Below, piece by piece: positions 15,796 through 23,638 of a stretch of 64,000 bases of DNA. A program made the translations under genes and the position numbers. The stretch is from the NCBI GenBank assembly GCA_016713245.1, contig JADJPM010000001.1:496001-560000 (forward strand), given 5' to 3'. Numbering within the stretch: the stretch's first letter is position 1; each line of letters opens with the position of its first letter. The notes under the pieces were generated by a model. That model made no database searches. It was not told the origin of the DNA and saw only the letters and a program-made list of their open reading frames with translations. This DNA is from Verrucomicrobiaceae bacterium. Lineage in GTDB: Bacteria; Verrucomicrobiota; Verrucomicrobiia; Verrucomicrobiales; Verrucomicrobiaceae.

Positions 15796-16647
15796 TTACG
15801 AGATCTTCACCACGCCCACGGTCGTGTTGTCCTGTCGCTCGTAGTTGATGCGGCGGATGGCGAAGATGATGGCGTCGGCGATTTTATCGGCAGTGGTGTG
15901 TTTGCCGAAGGCGAGGAGTTCTTCCAAAGCCTTGTCGCTGAGGGTGAAAATGCCGTCGCTGGCACCGATGATGATATCACCTTTTTGCAGGGCGATGGGG
16001 TGCGGGGGCGAATCGATCATCGCCATGGGCATGCCGAGCAGGGCGGATTGCAGGGTGTGGCGGTCGGGATGGTTGGCGGCCTCCTCGGCGGTGATTTCGC
16101 CGCGTTTGGCCCGCTCTTCAATCAGCGGGGCGAGCGAGTGGTCCTGATTGATGCGGTTCAGTTTCCCTTCGCGGAAGAGGAATAGCGGAGAATCGCCCAC
16201 GCTGATCCATTCCATCCATTTTTGCGTCACGAGCACGCCGATCATCGTGGTGCCCATAGGCGGGGCCACGGCGGGCATGCGGTCGGTGATATAGCCGAGC
16301 GTGCTGTTCGCGGTTTGCAGAGCGTGGTGGAGCTTGTCCGCCGGATGACCGTCCACCTCGTGGTAAGCACGCACAAACGCATTCACACCGATGTAGCTCG
16401 CGACGCTGCCACCGGCATGCGCACCGAGGCCATCGCCCACGACGAGCATGAGACGCTCCAGGCTGCGCTCGCCGGGCTCGGCGGCATCGGCGAAGGCGTA
16501 GTAGTCCTCCTGGTTTTCACGACGGCCGCGATACTGGCGGGCGGCAAAGTCCTGCTCTTGGATGAAAGCAGGGTCCGTGACGGACTCGGCGACAAAAACG
16601 GGGGCAGTCTTGCTGGCTTGGGGGGGCTTGATGTCGTCGGTGATCAC
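15796..16647 (-). CDS. PP2C-family Ser/Thr protein phosphatase
   Basis: A 283-aa PPM phosphatase. The metal-binding motifs RGRRENQEDYY, VVGDGLGAHAGGSVAS, ASDGIF and QDNTTVGVV are present, giving the expected Asp ligands; note RENQED and GDGLGAH in place of the more usual RxxNED and DGMGGH. GTG start at 16645-16647 overlaps the stop of the epimerase by 4 nt, so this is translationally coupled. Its physiological partner could be the Ser/Thr kinase 1.5 kb away or the FHA protein at 35774, but this is inference. Its N-terminal 35 residues are unlike the family core and may target it. Confidence 0.88.
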   Translation of the reverse strand: MITDDIKPPQASKTAPVFVAESVTDPAFIQEQDFAARQYRGRRENQEDYYAFADAAEPGERSLERLMLVVGDGLGAHAGGSVASYIGVNAFVRAYHEVDGHPADKLHHALQTANSTLGYITDRMPAVAPPMGTTMIGVLVTQKWMEWISVGDSPLFLFREGKLNRINQDHSLAPLIEERAKRGEITAEEAANHPDRHTLQSALLGMPMAMIDSPPHPIALQKGDIIIGASDGIFTLSDKALEELLAFGKHTTADKIADAIIFAIRRINYERQDNTTVGVVKIS

Positions 16648-17762
16648 TCGGTGCTGAACTGGAAAGAGGTGGTGCTTTGATAAACATCGCCGGGATGCAG
16701 CACCACGGACGGGAAGGCGGGCTGGTTCGGGCTGTCGGGATAATGCTGTGTCTCAAGGCAGAAGCCGTGGCGCTTCTCATACACATGGCCGCTCTTGCCG
16801 GCCACGCCTTTGAGATGGTTGCCGGTGTAAAGCTGCACGCCGGGCTCCGTCGTCAACACCGTCATGACGCGACCACTCTTTGGCTCGCGAACCTTCGCGG
16901 CGAGGCGCAGGCCCGTTCCGGCGCGGAGGATGTAATTGTGATCGTAACCCTTGCCCTGCACGAGCGGTTTGAAGTCCGAGCCGATGCGGCTGCCAATCTT
17001 CAGCGGCACATTGAACTCCAACGGCGTGCCCACCACGCTCGCGATCTCGCCGGTGGGGATCAAAGCGTCATCCGTGGGCGTGTACTCGGTGGCGGCGATC
17101 ATCATCTCGTGGCCCAGTACATCGCCACTGCCCTCGCCGGCGAGGTTAAAGTAGCTGTGGTTCGTGAGGTTCACGACCGTGGCCTTGTCCGTGGTGGCGC
17201 GGTATTTGATTTCGAGCGTGTTGTCCGCCTTCAGCGTGTAGGTCACGAGGCATTCGAGCGTGCCGGGAAAGCCTTCCTCGCCATCGGGGCTGGTGTAGCG
17301 CATCTCCACGCCCACGTGGCCGTCTTTTTGGAAGTCGGAAGCCTTCCAGACCTTCTTTGCGAAATTCTCCACACCGCCGTGGATGTGGTTTTTGCCCGAG
17401 TTGGCCGTCACCTGCACCTCTTGTCCGTTGAGCTTGAATTTCGCCCCGCCGATGCGGTTGGCGTAACGGCCGGTGAGAGCGCCGAAGTGCGGATGCTTGC
17501 CGAGGTAAGGCTCCAGCGTGTCAAAGCCGAGCACCACATCGGAGAACTGGCCTTTTTTGTCCGGCACGCTCAGCGCCACGAGGATGCCGCCGTAGTTCGT
17601 TATCTTCGCTTCCATGCCCGCGGCGTTCTTCAGCGTGAAGAGGCGCACTTTTTCACCGGAGGCCGTTTTTCCCCATGCGATGGAGTCCACGGAAGCCTTC
17701 TCCGCCGCCATGGAGACGGCGGCGAGGATGAAAAAGCACAAAAAGGGCGCGAATCGGCTCAT
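16644..17762 (-). CDS. galM: Exported aldose 1-epimerase
   Basis: A 372-aa mutarotase, interconverting alpha and beta anomers of galactose/glucose. A signal peptide (MSRFAPFLCFFILAAVSMAA) predicts periplasmic location, as is common for secreted GalM relatives in this phylum. The catalytic His motif NHSYFNLAG and the general base end ETQHYPDSPNQPAFPS are intact, as is the FGALTGRYANRIGGAKF substrate motif. Length is typical. It overlaps the PP2C gene; that pairing has no obvious metabolic meaning and may simply be genomic packing. Confidence 0.92.
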   Translation of the reverse strand: MSRFAPFLCFFILAAVSMAAEKASVDSIAWGKTASGEKVRLFTLKNAAGMEAKITNYGGILVALSVPDKKGQFSDVVLGFDTLEPYLGKHPHFGALTGRYANRIGGAKFKLNGQEVQVTANSGKNHIHGGVENFAKKVWKASDFQKDGHVGVEMRYTSPDGEEGFPGTLECLVTYTLKADNTLEIKYRATTDKATVVNLTNHSYFNLAGEGSGDVLGHEMMIAATEYTPTDDALIPTGEIASVVGTPLEFNVPLKIGSRIGSDFKPLVQGKGYDHNYILRAGTGLRLAAKVREPKSGRVMTVLTTEPGVQLYTGNHLKGVAGKSGHVYEKRHGFCLETQHYPDSPNQPAFPSVVLHPGDVYQSTTSFQFSTE

Positions 17763-17842
17763 GGTGGGTTGGGAGCGGCGATTTTGGCGGTTGGCAGGCC
17801 ATAGCGCAAGGAGTGAAAGTTGCCCTTCGCGGCCACTTTTCC

Positions 17843-17865
17843 TGTAACCTCAGTCCCTGCCATCC
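17843..17865 (+). promoter_or_regulatory. Possible ECF-type promoter before the kinase operon
   Basis: TGTAACC (17843-17849) followed after 11 bp by CATCC (17861-17865) resembles -35/-10 boxes of ECF sigma promoters, in the leader of the small membrane protein/kinase operon. An ECF sigma gene lies 3 kb downstream. The spacing is short and the motif is only seen once, so this is tentative. An imperfect hairpin (GGTGGCACTCGC / GCGGGTGCGAACCCACC) lies between it and the start. Confidence 0.25.
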
Positions 17866-17917
17866 TCAGGCAACGGGTGGCACTCGCTCCCGGCGGGTGC
17901 GAACCCACCTGAAACTC

Positions 17918-18193
17918 ATGAAGAACTGGAAAACCAAACTCTTTGGCGACAACGCCTTCAACTTCTTCGGCTGGAACCTGGCCGCCGTGCTCGTCTTCGT
18001 CGGCTCAGCCCGCTACATGCTTGCCGGCGCTCATGCTGAATCGGCGCAGGCGATGCAGCGGGAGATGCTTCTCGGCATTTACATCGTGCTCCTCGGCTGC
18101 TTTGGGCTGCTGCTGCAAAACTACCTTGCCCGGCTGGCGGTGAAGCTGGAAAAGACCACGGACTCCAAACCTGCCGCCCCCACCCATGAGTGA
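17918..18193 (+). CDS. Small two-helix membrane protein before the kinase
   Basis: A 91-aa protein with two strongly hydrophobic segments (about residues 15-35 and 50-70) separated by a polar loop, and a Lys/Thr/Pro-rich tail. No family recognised. It shares 8 nt with the kinase gene, a typical coupled start, so it probably acts with the kinase, for instance as a membrane partner. I chose the ATG at 17918 because the longer frame has no conserved-looking N-terminus. Confidence 0.7.
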   Translation: MKNWKTKLFGDNAFNFFGWNLAAVLVFVGSARYMLAGAHAESAQAMQREMLLGIYIVLLGCFGLLLQNYLARLAVKLEKTTDSKPAAPTHE

Positions 18194-20765
18194 TCCCTTC
18201 CACGGTCTCGATCCCGCCGGTCTCATGGCCGCCGCCGCGATGCCGACCGATGGCGACGCGGACACACTTCCGCTTCAGCGGGCGGATTTGCCTTCGCTCG
18301 AAGAAATCGCTGCCGCGTTTCCCGATCTCGAAATCCTCGGCCTCATCGGCCACGGCGGCATGAGCGCCGTTTTCAAAGCACGGCAGCCCAAGCTCGACCG
18401 CGTTGTCGCCCTCAAAGTGCTGCCAAAGTCCCTCGCGGCCACGCCGGGCTTTGCCGAGCGCTTCAACCGCGAAGGCCGCGTGCTCGCCCGTCTCAGCCAC
18501 CCGAGCATCGTTGCGGTGCATGATTTTGGTGAGAGCGGGGGCTTTGCCTACCTTGTGATGGAGTTCGTCGATGGCGTGAACCTCCGCCAGGCCATGCGGG
18601 CAGGGCGTTTCACGCCGGATCAGGCACTCAAGATCATCCCGGCCATCTGCGATGCGCTTCAATTCGCCCACACGCAGGGCGTTTTGCATCGCGACATCAA
18701 ACCGGAGAACATCCTGCTCGATACCACCGGCCGGGTGAAGATCGCCGATTTCGGCATCGCGAAGATCCTCAATGAAAAAGGCGGTGACATGCTGCTGACG
18801 CAAAGCGGCGCCAAGCTCGGCACCGCGCCCTACATGGCCCCGGAGCAGATCGAGCAGCCCTCCAGCGTCGATCATCGAGCGGACATCTACAGCCTCGGTG
18901 TGGTCTTTTACGAGATGTTGACCGGCGAGCTGCCTCTCGGCCGTTTCGCCGCGCCGTCGGAGCTTTCGAGCGTCGGCGGAAACATCGACGAGATCGTGTT
19001 TCGGGCGCTGGAGAAGGAGCGCACGCGTCGCCAGCAGAGCGTGGATGAGTTTAAAACGCAGGTCGAAGGCGCTGGAGTCTCCAAACCACGCCGAAGCTGG
19101 AATCCGAGCGAGCCTTTTGAATACAAGTCCAAGCGCCAGCTATGCGGCCTGCCGCTGCTGCACATCGTGCACGGTCGCGATCCGGCGACGGGCAAGGTGC
19201 GGACCGCGCATGGCTTCTTTGCTTTTGGCGACCGTGCGCGTGGCGTGTTTGCGTTTGGCGGCATCGCGCACGGCTTTTTCGCGTTCGGCGGATTGGCCGT
19301 GGGTGTGGTGGCGTTTGGCGGCGGGGCATTCGGTTTGATCTCGTTCGGCGGGCTGGCGCTAGGGCTGCTTTTTGCGCTGGGGGGCATGAGCATCGGCTCG
19401 CTGGCCATTGGCGGACTCGCGCTGGGCTATCATGCCTGTGGTGGAGTGGCCGTGGGCTGGTATGCCGTGGGTGGGGAGGTCCTCGCGCACCAGGGTTACG
19501 GTGGGCATGTCACAGCCACGCATGTGGTGAGAAATTTACAGTTTATGCCACCGCTCACGAACCGGCTGGACTCGCTCTCGTCTTACATCTCGGTGCTGAG
19601 CATTCTTTGCAGCGTGATCTGGATCCCGCTCAGCGGGCTGACCTGGGTGGTGCATTACTGGGCGAGAATGCAAGTCGCCATCGCCGCCGGAGAGGAGGCC
19701 CCGGAGAAAAAAGCACCCAGCATCTTCTGGCTGCTGCCAGCGCTTTCCGCGGTGTGCGTGCTGTTTTGGTGGATGGTCTATCGTGTGGTCAGCGTGCCGG
19801 GAGCGAGCCTCACGCAGCACCTCATTCCCGTGCTGGTCACGACTTCCGGCGTGGTCATGTTTTTGGCTGCGCTGCCGCTGTGGATGCGCCTCGTGCCGAT
19901 GAACTCGCTTTACGGCCTGCGGCTGTCTTCCACGATGATTTCCGATGATCACTGGTATGACGCGAACGCGCACGCAGGCCGAAAGCTCTTCGAGTGGTCG
20001 CTCGCGATCATCGCGGCGGGCGTCGTTGGCTTCTTCCAGCTCCCGCGACATCAGGATGACTATCCGTGGGCAGCGCTGGCGCTCGTCATCACAGCGGTGG
20101 TGGCCGCCGCCATCTCGTGCTGGTCCTGGCTGCGCCATCATCCTGTGAAAGGTCCGGTCACGCGACCTTCGCTGCTCATGCGGACGCTCGGAAACGTCGT
20201 GGTGGCGGTCATCGTCGCCGTCTTCATCAAAACCTTCATCTTTGCGCCCTACCGTGTTGCCGGTGGCGCGGAGACAGGCGTGACGAAGGGCAGCCACTGG
20301 ATCGCCTCGAAGATCGACAACGGTTTCTCGACGAACAACCTCGTCGTCTATGAACATGACAACCATCATGCCTGGATTGGCCGCGTCGAGCGCCGCGAAC
20401 CGGATGGTCTCGTGCTGCGTCGCGGCCCAAAGAACGAAACCTTCTTCGTGAAGTGGGACAAGGTGATCGGAAAGCTGCTGTTTTCGCACTTCACGCCGGA
20501 TGTGACATCAGTGCAGGAGAGCCCCAATCTGTTCGTTTATGTAATCGGCGGCGCTGCGAAACCTGGAGCAATCTCTTGGTATGCAGGCATGACGGTAGGA
20601 GACGCTTTCAAGTCAGCTGGCGGTGTGACACCAATGGCAAATGTCAAACGGCTGAAACTCATGCGCAAAGATGTGATGACTCTCATGGAGATTCCAAAAG
20701 AGTCGCCAGAAAGTGTGTTGAACGTCCTGCTCAATGCGGGAGACCAGATCATCATCCCCGAATGA
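18186..20765 (+). CDS. Ser/Thr protein kinase fused to repeat, SdpI-like, degenerate signal-peptidase and SLBB-like regions
   Basis: An 859-aa membrane protein. Residues ~50-300: Hanks-type kinase with the Gly-loop GHGGMSAVFKA, Lys77, catalytic HRDIKPEN (Asp170) and DFG (Asp188). Residues 342-433: nine units of about ten residues, GxxAFGGxAx, likely a beta-solenoid or packed membrane array. Residues ~480-620: membrane helices and an SdpI-like motif (LYGLRLSSTMISDDHWYDAN). Residues ~663-775: resembles signal peptidase I (VFIKTFIFAPYRV), but the Ser position is Ala695 (GGAE) and the Lys position Gly732 (WIGR), so it should be inactive. Residues ~779-859: SLBB-like sheet ending LNAGDQIIIPE, as in polysaccharide-export proteins. 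Domain names beyond the kinase are my inference. Confidence 0.88.
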   Translation: MSDPFHGLDPAGLMAAAAMPTDGDADTLPLQRADLPSLEEIAAAFPDLEILGLIGHGGMSAVFKARQPKLDRVVALKVLPKSLAATPGFAERFNREGRVLARLSHPSIVAVHDFGESGGFAYLVMEFVDGVNLRQAMRAGRFTPDQALKIIPAICDALQFAHTQGVLHRDIKPENILLDTTGRVKIADFGIAKILNEKGGDMLLTQSGAKLGTAPYMAPEQIEQPSSVDHRADIYSLGVVFYEMLTGELPLGRFAAPSELSSVGGNIDEIVFRALEKERTRRQQSVDEFKTQVEGAGVSKPRRSWNPSEPFEYKSKRQLCGLPLLHIVHGRDPATGKVRTAHGFFAFGDRARGVFAFGGIAHGFFAFGGLAVGVVAFGGGAFGLISFGGLALGLLFALGGMSIGSLAIGGLALGYHACGGVAVGWYAVGGEVLAHQGYGGHVTATHVVRNLQFMPPLTNRLDSLSSYISVLSILCSVIWIPLSGLTWVVHYWARMQVAIAAGEEAPEKKAPSIFWLLPALSAVCVLFWWMVYRVVSVPGASLTQHLIPVLVTTSGVVMFLAALPLWMRLVPMNSLYGLRLSSTMISDDHWYDANAHAGRKLFEWSLAIIAAGVVGFFQLPRHQDDYPWAALALVITAVVAAAISCWSWLRHHPVKGPVTRPSLLMRTLGNVVVAVIVAVFIKTFIFAPYRVAGGAETGVTKGSHWIASKIDNGFSTNNLVVYEHDNHHAWIGRVERREPDGLVLRRGPKNETFFVKWDKVIGKLLFSHFTPDVTSVQESPNLFVYVIGGAAKPGAISWYAGMTVGDAFKSAGGVTPMANVKRLKLMRKDVMTLMEIPKESPESVLNVLLNAGDQIIIPE

Positions 20766-20767
20766 CC

Positions 20768-21199
20768 TCACGGTCCCACCTTCAAGCCTTCGGCCTGCGC
20801 CAGCGCCCGCTGCTTCCCATCGAAGCTCCAAAACTCCGTGGCACCTACCAGCACTGCGGCGGCGACTTGCAGGATGTCGTAGGCGCGATGGCCTGCGGTC
20901 ACGGTATGAGCGGCGGAGAGGGTTTCAGCCTTGATGAAGACATCGCTGCTCTTGGTGGCGCGAAACAAGATTTTTCCAGCCGTCGAGTCGGCCTCATAGG
21001 CCCGCATCTGTGCCTGAAGCGAAGCCGGAGTGATTTTCCCACGAAAGACCAGAAGTCTCAGCGCATTGGCAAATTCGAACTCATTGACGTCGCTCACAAG
21101 AACCGGGCCGGAGTGTGTGGAGGCATGTTGATTGGCTGCAGACGTGTTCACGTCCTGCCCGTAAAGCGAAATCAAGAAACTGGTGTCGGCAAAGACCAT
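20768..21199 (-). CDS. PIN-domain protein, probable type II toxin (VapC-like)
   Basis: A 143-aa PIN-fold nuclease. Catalytic acidic residues appear in MVFADTSFLISLYG (Asp5), NEFEFANAL, and the C-terminal AGHRAYDILQVAAAV (Asp) and SFDGKQRALA motifs. It starts 9 nt after the antitoxin stop, as in vapBC operons, and converges on the kinase gene with two bases between stops. The second pair at 36669-37417 is a clear relative (ADTNFLISLY, YDILHVAQA, FWSFDGKARMLAELEGF). Predicted to cleave RNA when freed from its antitoxin. Confidence 0.85.
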   Translation of the reverse strand: MVFADTSFLISLYGQDVNTSAANQHASTHSGPVLVSDVNEFEFANALRLLVFRGKITPASLQAQMRAYEADSTAGKILFRATKSSDVFIKAETLSAAHTVTAGHRAYDILQVAAAVLVGATEFWSFDGKQRALAQAEGLKVGP

Positions 21200-21208
21200 T
21201 GGAGAGCT

Positions 21209-21457
21209 TCAATAACGGCTACCCATCTCTTCATACAGTTCATCCAGGTCCTGCTGGCACAGGACAGGCTCTCCGGTGCGGTCTCTTTGAAATGCCGCAC
21301 TCTGACTCCAATCCACCTTCGCCTCCACGGCGGCAGGTTTGACCGCCTTCGGCTTCACGACGACCTCCTCCCCCTCCTCCAGCCAAGCGAGTATCGTGGG
21401 CAGACGGGTCAGCAGATCATGGGCGGTGGCGGTTCTCATGGTGAAAGTGTTCTTCAT
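21209..21457 (-). CDS. Antitoxin, Phd/YefM-like N-terminus
   Basis: An 82-aa protein upstream of the PIN gene. The start MKNTFTMRTATAHDLLTRLP and the LAWLEEGEEVVVKPK stretch are those of a Phd/YefM-type operator-binding fold; the C-terminal half (KVDWSQSAAFQRD to YEEMGSRY) should wrap the toxin. Starts at 21457 or 21439 are both possible; I prefer 21457, which leaves 20 bp to the divergent sigma-factor start. The pair's autoregulatory operator would therefore overlap the sigma factor's leader. Confidence 0.8.
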   Translation of the reverse strand: MKNTFTMRTATAHDLLTRLPTILAWLEEGEEVVVKPKAVKPAAVEAKVDWSQSAAFQRDRTGEPVLCQQDLDELYEEMGSRY

Positions 21458-21477
21458 CGCGTCTTTTCTGTCAAAGC

Positions 21478-22170
21478 ATGACTTCCTCCTTCCACGACAC
21501 CCGCTGGACGCTCGTTTCACGCTCACGTGGCAGTGACACGCACGCCTCGGCGGCGCTCAGTGAGCTGTGTGAAGCCTACTATGCGCCGGTGGTGGCGTTT
21601 CTTCGGCGGGAAGGGCGTGAGGAAGATGCGGCGCGGGAACTCGCGCATGACTTTTTTGCCAAACTGCTCGCGGGAGGTGCCATCGAAGGTGCAAAGCCGG
21701 AGCGTGGGCGCTTTCGCAGTTACCTGCTCGGGGCCTTGAAGCACTTCGCGGCCGACCAGCGGGATAAAGCCATCGCAGCGAAGCGTGGCGGCGGTCTCGA
21801 CCATGCCGAGATGGATGATGAAATGGCCGACGCAGCTGCTGGCATGCCGGATGCCGAGTTTGACCGCCAGTGGGCGCTCACCGTGCTGGCACGGAGCCTG
21901 AGCCGGATGGAAGCCGAGATGCGTGACGAGGGCAAAACGGCCCATTTTGAAGCCTTGAAGCCCTGGCTGACCGTGGACGCCGATGCGACTCCGCAGGCGG
22001 TCGCGGCCGAAAAGCTAGGTTTGAGCCTCGAAGCCGTCAAAGTGGCGATTCACCGGCTGCGTAAACGCTTCCGCGAGGCCGTGAAGGCGGAGATCGCCCA
22101 GACCGTGAGCGATGCCGGTGATGTGCGCGAGGAGCTCGATGCGCTGATGCAAGCGCTGCGAAGTGTGTGA
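21478..22170 (+). CDS. ECF-type RNA polymerase sigma factor
   Basis: A 230-aa sigma factor. Region 2 contains the FHDTRWTLVSR opening and ALSELCEAYYAPVVAFLRREG, region 4 the KLGLSLEAVKVAIHRLRKRFREAV helix-turn-helix. This WTLV-type opening belongs to ECF groups in Planctomycetes/Verrucomicrobia that are commonly paired with Ser/Thr kinases. Here a kinase lies upstream but separated by the toxin-antitoxin pair, and no anti-sigma gene is adjacent. The C-terminal extension (~200-230) is acidic. Sigma family is firm; activation route is inferred. Confidence 0.9.
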   Translation: MTSSFHDTRWTLVSRSRGSDTHASAALSELCEAYYAPVVAFLRREGREEDAARELAHDFFAKLLAGGAIEGAKPERGRFRSYLLGALKHFAADQRDKAIAAKRGGGLDHAEMDDEMADAAAGMPDAEFDRQWALTVLARSLSRMEAEMRDEGKTAHFEALKPWLTVDADATPQAVAAEKLGLSLEAVKVAIHRLRKRFREAVKAEIAQTVSDAGDVREELDALMQALRSV

Positions 22171-22215
22171 TGGAGGTTGCGCATTCTGGCGGAGGCGCTG
22201 AGATTTTCCGCCTTC

Positions 22216-23190
22216 ATGGGCGAGCTGGTCATTCTTCATAAACAACTCGGCGACACGGTGCTGCTGGAGCCCGTGCTGCGAAAAATCGCGCTCGTCACCG
22301 GCGAGCGAGTGCATCTCCTGTGCCCGCCGCAGTGGCGACCGCTCATCGACCTCATGCCGCACACGCAGTTCGCCATCGGCAAGCGCCGCTGGATGCCAGA
22401 TCGTCTCCGGGCGCTGGATTCTGGCGGTCGCACCACGCGTGCCGCGGCCTTCACCTTCTGCCGTGAAAAGGTGCTGCTCGTGCCGGAGCCCGGCTGGGTC
22501 ACCCGCACGCATCGCGCCATCTACTCGCGCATTGATGCCATCGCGCCCGGACGTCGGGACATGGCCCGCTGGCTTTGGGATGCCATCGGCACGGACGGCG
22601 GCCCGAAGTATGAACCGCCCGTGCTGGAACGCCCGCCGGAGGACTGGACACGCGAGGGCCTGTGCCCCGCGGAGCCCTTTGTGCTGCTGCACCCCGTCAC
22701 CACCTCGTCCAGCAAAGCCTGCCAGCCGGAGCAATGGGCCGCGCTGCTGCGGGTCGCGCATGATTTGGGACTGCGGCGCATCCTCGTCAGCGGCGGCATG
22801 GAGGCGTGGCACTACGAGCACTGCGCCCGCATCGCCAGTGCCACGAAGGAGCTTGGCGTCACCATCGAGGATGTCTCCGGCATGACCGTCCTACCGGAAT
22901 TCCTCCACTTGATCTCCCGCGCCCGGCTGGTGATGAGCGTGGATGGTGCCGCATCGCATCTGGCGCGTGCATTGAATGTGCCCAGCCTCACCATGCATGC
23001 CGTTGGCAGCGTGCCGGAGGATGACAACCCGCGTCACATCCACCTCGCCGCCGGTGCCGCGCAGGCGGCGAAGGCGCTGCACGAGCTTTTCACCGTCACC
23101 GATGCGGTCCCGGACACGTCCATCCGCACCGCCGTGCCCGCCTCGCTCCGTGAAGGCATCACCGGCGGTCTGCGGGCGTCTGTGCGGTGA
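22216..23190 (+). CDS. GT9-family (heptosyltransferase-like) glycosyltransferase
   Basis: A 324-aa GT-B enzyme. GELVILHKQLGDTVLLEPVLRK is the GT9 N-terminal motif (normally xGDxxLxxPxL), FVLLHPVTTSSSKACQPEQWAALL the second-domain motif, and MSVDGAASHLARALNVPSLTMHAVG the acceptor/nucleotide site with its conserved D-x-x-x-H. GT9 enzymes add heptose or related sugars to lipopolysaccharide core or other cell-surface glycans; donor here unknown. No signal peptide. A TTG start at 22177 would add 13 residues; I prefer the ATG. It follows the sigma factor by 45 bp. Confidence 0.85.
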   Translation: MGELVILHKQLGDTVLLEPVLRKIALVTGERVHLLCPPQWRPLIDLMPHTQFAIGKRRWMPDRLRALDSGGRTTRAAAFTFCREKVLLVPEPGWVTRTHRAIYSRIDAIAPGRRDMARWLWDAIGTDGGPKYEPPVLERPPEDWTREGLCPAEPFVLLHPVTTSSSKACQPEQWAALLRVAHDLGLRRILVSGGMEAWHYEHCARIASATKELGVTIEDVSGMTVLPEFLHLISRARLVMSVDGAASHLARALNVPSLTMHAVGSVPEDDNPRHIHLAAGAAQAAKALHELFTVTDAVPDTSIRTAVPASLREGITGGLRASVR

Positions 23191-23299
23191 ATTTTCACGG
23201 GGAGAAACATCGCGGTTGCAAACCGGCGACAAACCGCCAGAATCGCCCCCCTCGCCGCCAAGGACGCCTCAAAACGCCCAAAGCGTGCGCCAACAAGGT

Positions 23300-23376
<77 letters not shown>

Positions 23377-23434
23377 TTGTTGTTGGCAAGGCATCCAGCA
23401 AGCCTTCGCTCCATTACCATTCCTCCCTTCTGAC

Positions 23435-23504
23435 CCATTTTCAGTTCCTCCATGCTCCCGGGGATGGTGGAACTGAGAATGGAGGAACTGAAAACTGAGA
23501 ATGG
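23435..23504. repeat. Fold-back AACTGA/TCAGTT array
   Basis: CCATTTTCAGTTCC (23435-23448) pairs with GGAACTGAGAATGG (23469-23482) with one mismatch, and a further GGAACTGAAAACTGAGAATGG-type word run follows to 23504. The 14-mer TGAAAACTGAGAAT here (23489-23502) is the reverse complement of 9761-9774 in the propeller's signal-peptide codons. Confidence 0.65.
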
Positions 23505-23638
23505 CCGGAAAAGATCGCAAAGAATCCTGTTCCTTCGCCCGAAACGGTCAGGCTAACATCTGCCCCATGTGGAAACGGCTTTTTCTATCTCTCGCGGCAT
23601 TTGTAGCCCCGGAGTGCCACCTCTTCTCTCTACCTGCC

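Noticed and set aside
23501..23638. Longer N-terminus of the LRR protein
   Set aside because: The extra frame starts inside the repeat array and does not give a convincing signal peptide.
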